From Glomus cerebriforme (Eukaryota > Glomeromycota > Glomeromycetes > Glomerales > Glomeraceae), in assembly GCA_003550305.1 (NCBI GenBank), contig QKYT01000071.1, positions 132,193 to 143,470 on the forward strand: a stretch of 11,278 bases of DNA, read 5' to 3'. Position numbers and translations under genes: made by a program. Below, one piece after another: positions 8,063-11,278 of the stretch; position 1 is the first letter of the stretch, and the number at the start of each line of letters is the position of its first letter. The notes under the pieces are model-generated. The model ran no database searches. It had not been told where the DNA came from and saw only the letters and a list, made by a program, of their open reading frames with translations.

Positions 8063-8088
8063 TTAATAGTTTATAAATAAACTATTAA
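8063..8088. repeat. Perfect 11-bp inverted repeat with 4-nt loop
   Basis: TTAATAGTTTA (8063-8073) and TAAACTATTAA (8078-8088) are exact reverse complements around TAAA. In such AT-rich DNA some palindromes arise by chance, but an 11-bp perfect arm is on the long side. No gene end lies close enough for a terminator role. Confidence 0.6.
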
Positions 8089-8464
8089 AATGGCATATTC
8101 TAATTTTTGTGCCATATTTGAATTATTTGAATATAAACTATACCACACGAAAATTTTTTTTAAATTCCAAAATTTTTGACTGAAATATTGATCTAATCAT
8201 AATATAAACACCATTGATATATTTAAATTTATGAGTAGAACAAGTTTCTAATAGGTTAAAAAGGGTCTTGTTCAAATAATTTTTTTAAAAAAAATGCAAA
8301 ATTTTGATTTTACAAGTAAAGTGTATTTTTTTTTGTGTTCTAAAGAAAATTTGTTTAAAAACAAATTGTGACACGTGTTTGTTTTAACTCTGGCAAAAAT
8401 TATAATTTTCAGCCGGATGACGATCACCACTGGTTAAATTTTAGTCGTATTAGGCATTCTCCAA

Positions 8465-8524
8465 ATGTTTTTTCTGTAAGAAGGTAATTTTATGATGTTT
8501 TTTCTGTATGAAATTAATTTTATG
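8465..8524. repeat. 30-bp tandem duplication, two units
   Basis: ATGTTTTTTCTGTAAGAAGG plus TAATTTTATG (8465-8494) is followed at once by ATGTTTTTTCTGTATGAAAT plus TAATTTTATG. The units differ at a few positions, so this is an older local duplication, probably by replication slippage. Confidence 0.8.
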
Positions 8525-9392
8525 ATATGCAATATTTATAAATATTTTTAAGGTGAATAATATTTTAAAATATTGTTATAGGAGCGTAAATTATATAAAT
8601 TTTTTGTTTCAAATAGATTTTTAACTATGAAAAACTTGATATACTTAATTTATAATAAATTATTTCATAAAAATCGCAAGAAGATCACGAATGTTCATTA
8701 TAATGTTTGTAATTTTTAGTATACTATTTTAATAATAAAGCCAAAATATCCAACTTTTGTAAGTTAACATCTCTAAAATTTAACACATCAGCAGATGCTC
8801 ACTTTAACATTTCATTTTCATATTCTTTAATACAAGAAATAGAATTTTCTGGAATATAATTAAATAGTGCTTGAGAAAGAATATTAGCATCTTGAACTGC
8901 ATTAGTTGTCCATGAATTCACAGATAATGGATTAATATCTTTCACCTTTCTTTGTTGTATAGGATTATAAGTTTTAAATGGATATTTAACTGGATCGTTT
9001 GGAGTTATTTTAGGAGCTAAATCCTATAATTCTAACGAGATATCAATCATTTCACATTCTGGCCTTAATTTTTGAATTATATGTTTAACATTCAATAACT
9101 GATGCAGGATCATTATCGTTAACTTTAAATTTTTCAGGTTTGTCATTATCCAATTCACTGGGATAGAAAAAAGCTATTGTTGCCCTGTAATAAATCTCAT
9201 CAGAATTATATTTGTCTTGTTCTTATTCGATTGGAATTAAACGTGAAGCAATAATCCATTTAATCCAAGAATTTTCTGAACTAAACTATTTCCATGAACT
9301 TTAATTAACCTTTCCATCAGATGTTTAGGTACAGCAACATTTGCATTAACAAAAGTTGCTAATTTGTAATTTTGGAATCTTTTGTTTTCGAA

Positions 9393-9470
9393 CTAAAGGA
9401 AAAAAACATACGTAAAAAATTAATTAGTTAAAAAGAATTAAAATTTTTTAAGAGATTTTAAATAGTTTAC
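9393..9470 (-). other. Intron 2 of the FAD-monooxygenase pseudogene (78 nt)
   Basis: The minus strand reads TCTCCAG then GTAAACTATTT at the donor and TTTTTTTCCTTTAG at the acceptor, with a long pyrimidine tract. Removing it joins CCA-G to TT-CGA, giving NSP-VRKQK, which keeps the GADGxxSxxR family motif in frame. That phase-1 join is the main support. Confidence 0.8.
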
Positions 9471-9885
9471 CTGGAGAATTAACTCCATCAGCACCAACTA
9501 ATATATCACAAAATTCTTGTGAACCATCCTCAAAAATTTACCAAAATATCACCTTCAGTTTCTTCATATCCAATACACTTTTTATCCAATTGTACTGGTA
9601 CATCATCTAATAAAACATCTCTAAGTCTATCACGATAAGCAACAGTTAATGAAATGAAATGATCCGGATTTTCTGCGATTTCATAAACATCTTTAAATTG
9701 TTTAAGTAGAAGTTTTAATAAAAGATTTCCTGTATAGTCAGTGACTAAAATTCCATGATATTCTACATCAGGAATTGGGGTTGGAATTGCTTTTGGAAGA
9801 TTTAAAATGATTGAGGATGGAATACAATTCATGAAAGATCAAATTCCGCAAGAGGCCAATCCTACATAATATCCTTGCTATCGAT

Positions 9886-9953
9886 CTATATTTATAGAGT
9901 AAGTAACATGACACTTTATAAGAAATAAAAACAAAATTATACAATTTATTTAC
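9886..9953 (-). other. Intron 1 of the FAD-monooxygenase pseudogene (68 nt)
   Basis: The donor is CCTAAAG then GTAAATAAATTG; the acceptor is CTCTATAAATATAG. A branch-like CTTAC lies about 20 nt before the acceptor. The phase-1 join gives SGPK-DR-stop-QGYYVGL. The same donor sequence at the same coding position occurs in the plus-strand copy (7381), so the intron predates the duplication. Confidence 0.8.
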
Positions 9954-10211
9954 CTTTAGGGCCAGATTCTCACTCAAAGATTTTTAAATTAAATTTTTTT
10001 CGATCTTTGTTTTTTATCAGTGCATGATAAAGAGCAAGTCCACCTGTGCCTACGCCAATAATAATTACCGTTGGAAATTTTTCTTGTTGCAGTGATCATA
10101 TTAGACATTTTAAACAGTAAAGACAAAAGAATCTGAGAATAATACAAATATAAAAACCATGTAACAACAAGAAATCAACAACTAAAATTATTGATAAAGA
10201 CTAAAGAAATC

Positions 10212-10574
10212 ATGGAGAATGAAAATTTGATGAGAAGAAAAAAGGAGAAGCTAAAAACAGTAATGCATATGAAAAGGCAAAGTATATATAATATACTAAT
10301 AGAGAATAAGAAATTGCCAGGAATAATGAGGATCACTCATGAAGTGTAAAAAAAGTGAGATAAGAAAATAATGATTGCAATACCAAGAAATAAACCGGGA
10401 AAATAATTTAAAGTTAACAAGTTTTATAATGTTAATTAAATCATATGAAAATTAATTTGAAACAATGAGAAGTTAGAAATAGAAAGAAATGGTGATGTAA
10501 ATTGAAAAAAAAGAAAATTAACAAGAATAATAAAGGATAATGAAGGAACAATCACAGAGAAGATTAGAAAATGA
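10212..10574 (+). pseudogene. Lysine/glutamate-rich coding-like remnant, possibly retroelement debris
   Basis: One plus-strand frame holds several open segments separated by stops. ATG 10212 opens 45 codons (MENENLMRRKKEKLKTVMHM, then KRQSIYNILIENKKLPGIMR, ITHEV, TAA at 10347-10349). Further on in the same frame come DKKIMIAIPRNKPGK and, at 10521-10574, TRIIKDNEGTITEKIRK. The last resembles the IKD-x-x-G-x-I spacer between endonuclease and reverse transcriptase in many LINE polyproteins, but such short similarity is weak and no reverse-transcriptase motif follows. Purine-rich AT-rich DNA can mimic this composition. The left part of the stretch also overlaps the expected promoter of the neighbouring minus-strand pseudogene. 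Confidence 0.25.
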
Positions 10575-10876
10575 AAAAAAAAGTACAACAAATGAGATTA
10601 TTAAACAATTTAACTAGACTGAAAATTTTAAATTTAATTTTTGAACAATTAATAATTGCAAATACATTTATTTACTATGATTAATAAAAAAATCATTTAA
10701 AAACAACAAAAAATTAATTTATTTTCTTGTTTGAATGTATAATAAAATCTCCATCAGAAATTCTGAGCTGAAATTATAAATAAAGTTATTCTTTGCTAGA
10801 CATGTTTATAAAATAAATATTAATTATTTATTTGATTTTTTAAAATTAAAAATAAACTTTTTAATATATCAGTCCT

Positions 10877-11067
10877 AGCCCATGAAATTGAAAATGATAT
10901 TGAAATGGAAAAATATAAAGGCAGTAACTGCCGGTAAGTATAATTTTAGAACAAGACAATATCAAACAAAATTTTGATAATGAGCAAGAAGAAAGAGATA
11001 AAATAATATCAAATGATGAAAATAAAGGATCACTAGCAAAAAATACAATGTACTTTTGCCTTATGTA
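10877..11067 (+). pseudogene. Asn/Glu-rich coding-like fragment, unrecognised
   Basis: One frame reads LAHEIENDIEMEKYKGSNCR to a TAA near 10938. A shifted frame then reads VSIILEQDNIKQNFDNEQEE, then RDKIISNDENKGSLAKNTMY and FCLM to a TAA at about 11065-11067. The hand-over point contains a perfect GGCAGT-A-ACTGCC palindrome (10920-10932) and a GTAAGT, so either a frameshift or a lost splice site is possible. The composition is polar and charged and I know no family. It is too short and too poorly bounded to call a gene. Confidence 0.25.
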
Positions 11068-11278
11068 ATTATTAACTAGAAAAGATTTATTGAAATTAAA
11101 AGCGGAGAAAAAAGTATAGCAATTTGAAATTAACCTTTTTAACTAATTTCGAATTGGAACTTCATTTTTATAACATTCAATATAAATGTATTTTTTTTAT
11201 TTAAATTTATTTATGAAATATACTATTTATATAAGCATAAATAATTCGGCAGATGTATACAATAAAAATATTGTATCA
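11068..11278. other. AT-rich right edge, nothing recognised
   Basis: No open frame, repeat or signal stands out apart from A/T runs. Confidence 0.4.

Larger units (their letters stand above)
7764..8715. other. AT-rich spacer between the two inverted pseudogenes
   Basis: I see no gene. It holds a perfect hairpin (8063-8088), an ATGGCA/TGCCAT inverted pair (8090-8115), a 30-bp tandem duplication (8465-8524), and a CACGTG (8372-8377) followed by TTTTAACTCTGG (8382-8393). That 12-mer also occurs at 513-524, again downstream of CACGTG. A 30-codon plus-strand frame from ATG 8090 ends quickly and has random AT-rich composition. Confidence 0.5.
8716..10108 (-). pseudogene. FAD-dependent monooxygenase (PHBH-fold hydroxylase) pseudogene, near full length
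   Basis: Intact relatives hydroxylate aromatic or related substrates using FAD and NAD(P)H. Exon 1 (10108-9954) carries the FAD-binding Rossmann motif IIIGVGTGGLALYHAL (Gly codons 10056-10039). Exon 2 (9885-9471) has GYYVGLASCGI, MNCIPSSIILNLPKAIP and the hallmark GADGVNSP (9495-9473). Exon 3 (9392-8716) has PVRKQKIPKLQ, ATIAFFYPSEL, LAPKITPNDPVKYPF and NAVQDANILSQALFNYIP. Total is about 415 codons. In-frame stops: 9970-9972, 9878-9880, 9839-9841, 9223-9225, 9024-9026 and 8799-8801. Frameshifts lie near 10095, 9534, 9352, 9252, 9090 and 8758. The GDAAH-type second FAD motif expected before NAVQDA is missing. This much damage rules out function even if some homopolymer frameshifts are sequencing errors. 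A 100-codon open stretch (9530-9832) is only exon 2. Confidence 0.88.

Noticed and set aside
8090..8182. 30-codon plus-strand frame after a hairpin
   Set aside because: Short, AT-driven composition, and no supporting context.
9768..9977. 69-codon minus-strand open stretch
   Set aside because: It lies in another frame across the exon 1-intron 1-exon 2 boundary of the monooxygenase pseudogene.

Overview
This is a strongly AT-rich, gene-poor eukaryotic window, most likely from a fungus and probably an arbuscular-mycorrhizal one (Glomeromycotina, Rhizophagus-like). That assignment is inferred from four things: short 68-78 nt GT-AG introns in a degraded FAD-monooxygenase, start contexts with A at -3, a degenerate TTAGGG-type telomere-like tract, and long AT-rich stretches full of decayed repeats. 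Three undetermined bases (3389, 3391, 5852), one of them beside a T homopolymer, point to a draft assembly, so single-base frameshifts at homopolymers need caution. Nothing here looks bacterial: there are no Shine-Dalgarno sites, operons, CRISPR arrays, rRNA or tRNA.

Layout. (1) 1-189, minus strand: the 5' end of a gene that runs off the left edge. (2) About 1040-3200: two diverged direct copies of one repeat, with lysine-rich coding-like fragments on the minus strand and another degenerate minus-strand coding fragment between them. (3) 3301-3600: a small tandem repeat. (4) About 3600-5190: AT-rich DNA with A-runs and TA microsatellites. (5) 5195-5572, minus strand: the only complete, intact-looking gene, a 125-residue glycine-rich protein of unknown role. 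(6) 5690-6325: a degenerate tandem array on the 5' side of that gene, with a small GC-richer island. (7) 6828-6989: a GGATAAATT triplet and a telomere-like tract. (8) 7169-7763, plus strand: a truncated FAD-monooxygenase remnant. (9) 8716-10108, minus strand: a near full-length but heavily broken FAD-monooxygenase pseudogene, homologous to (8) in inverted orientation. (10) 10212-11067, plus strand: short E/K/N-rich coding-like remnants, possibly retroelement debris.

The most informative observation is the inverted pair of FAD-monooxygenase pseudogenes. They share a coding segment and the first intron position, but carry different lesions. Comparing them shows directly that two TGA stops in the minus copy sit where the plus copy has CGA. 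The minus copy also lacks the family's second FAD-binding (GDAAH-type) segment, at a point that looks like a deletion. I found no convincing new multi-gene system. The intact 125-residue gene and the left-edge gene are the best targets for follow-up.
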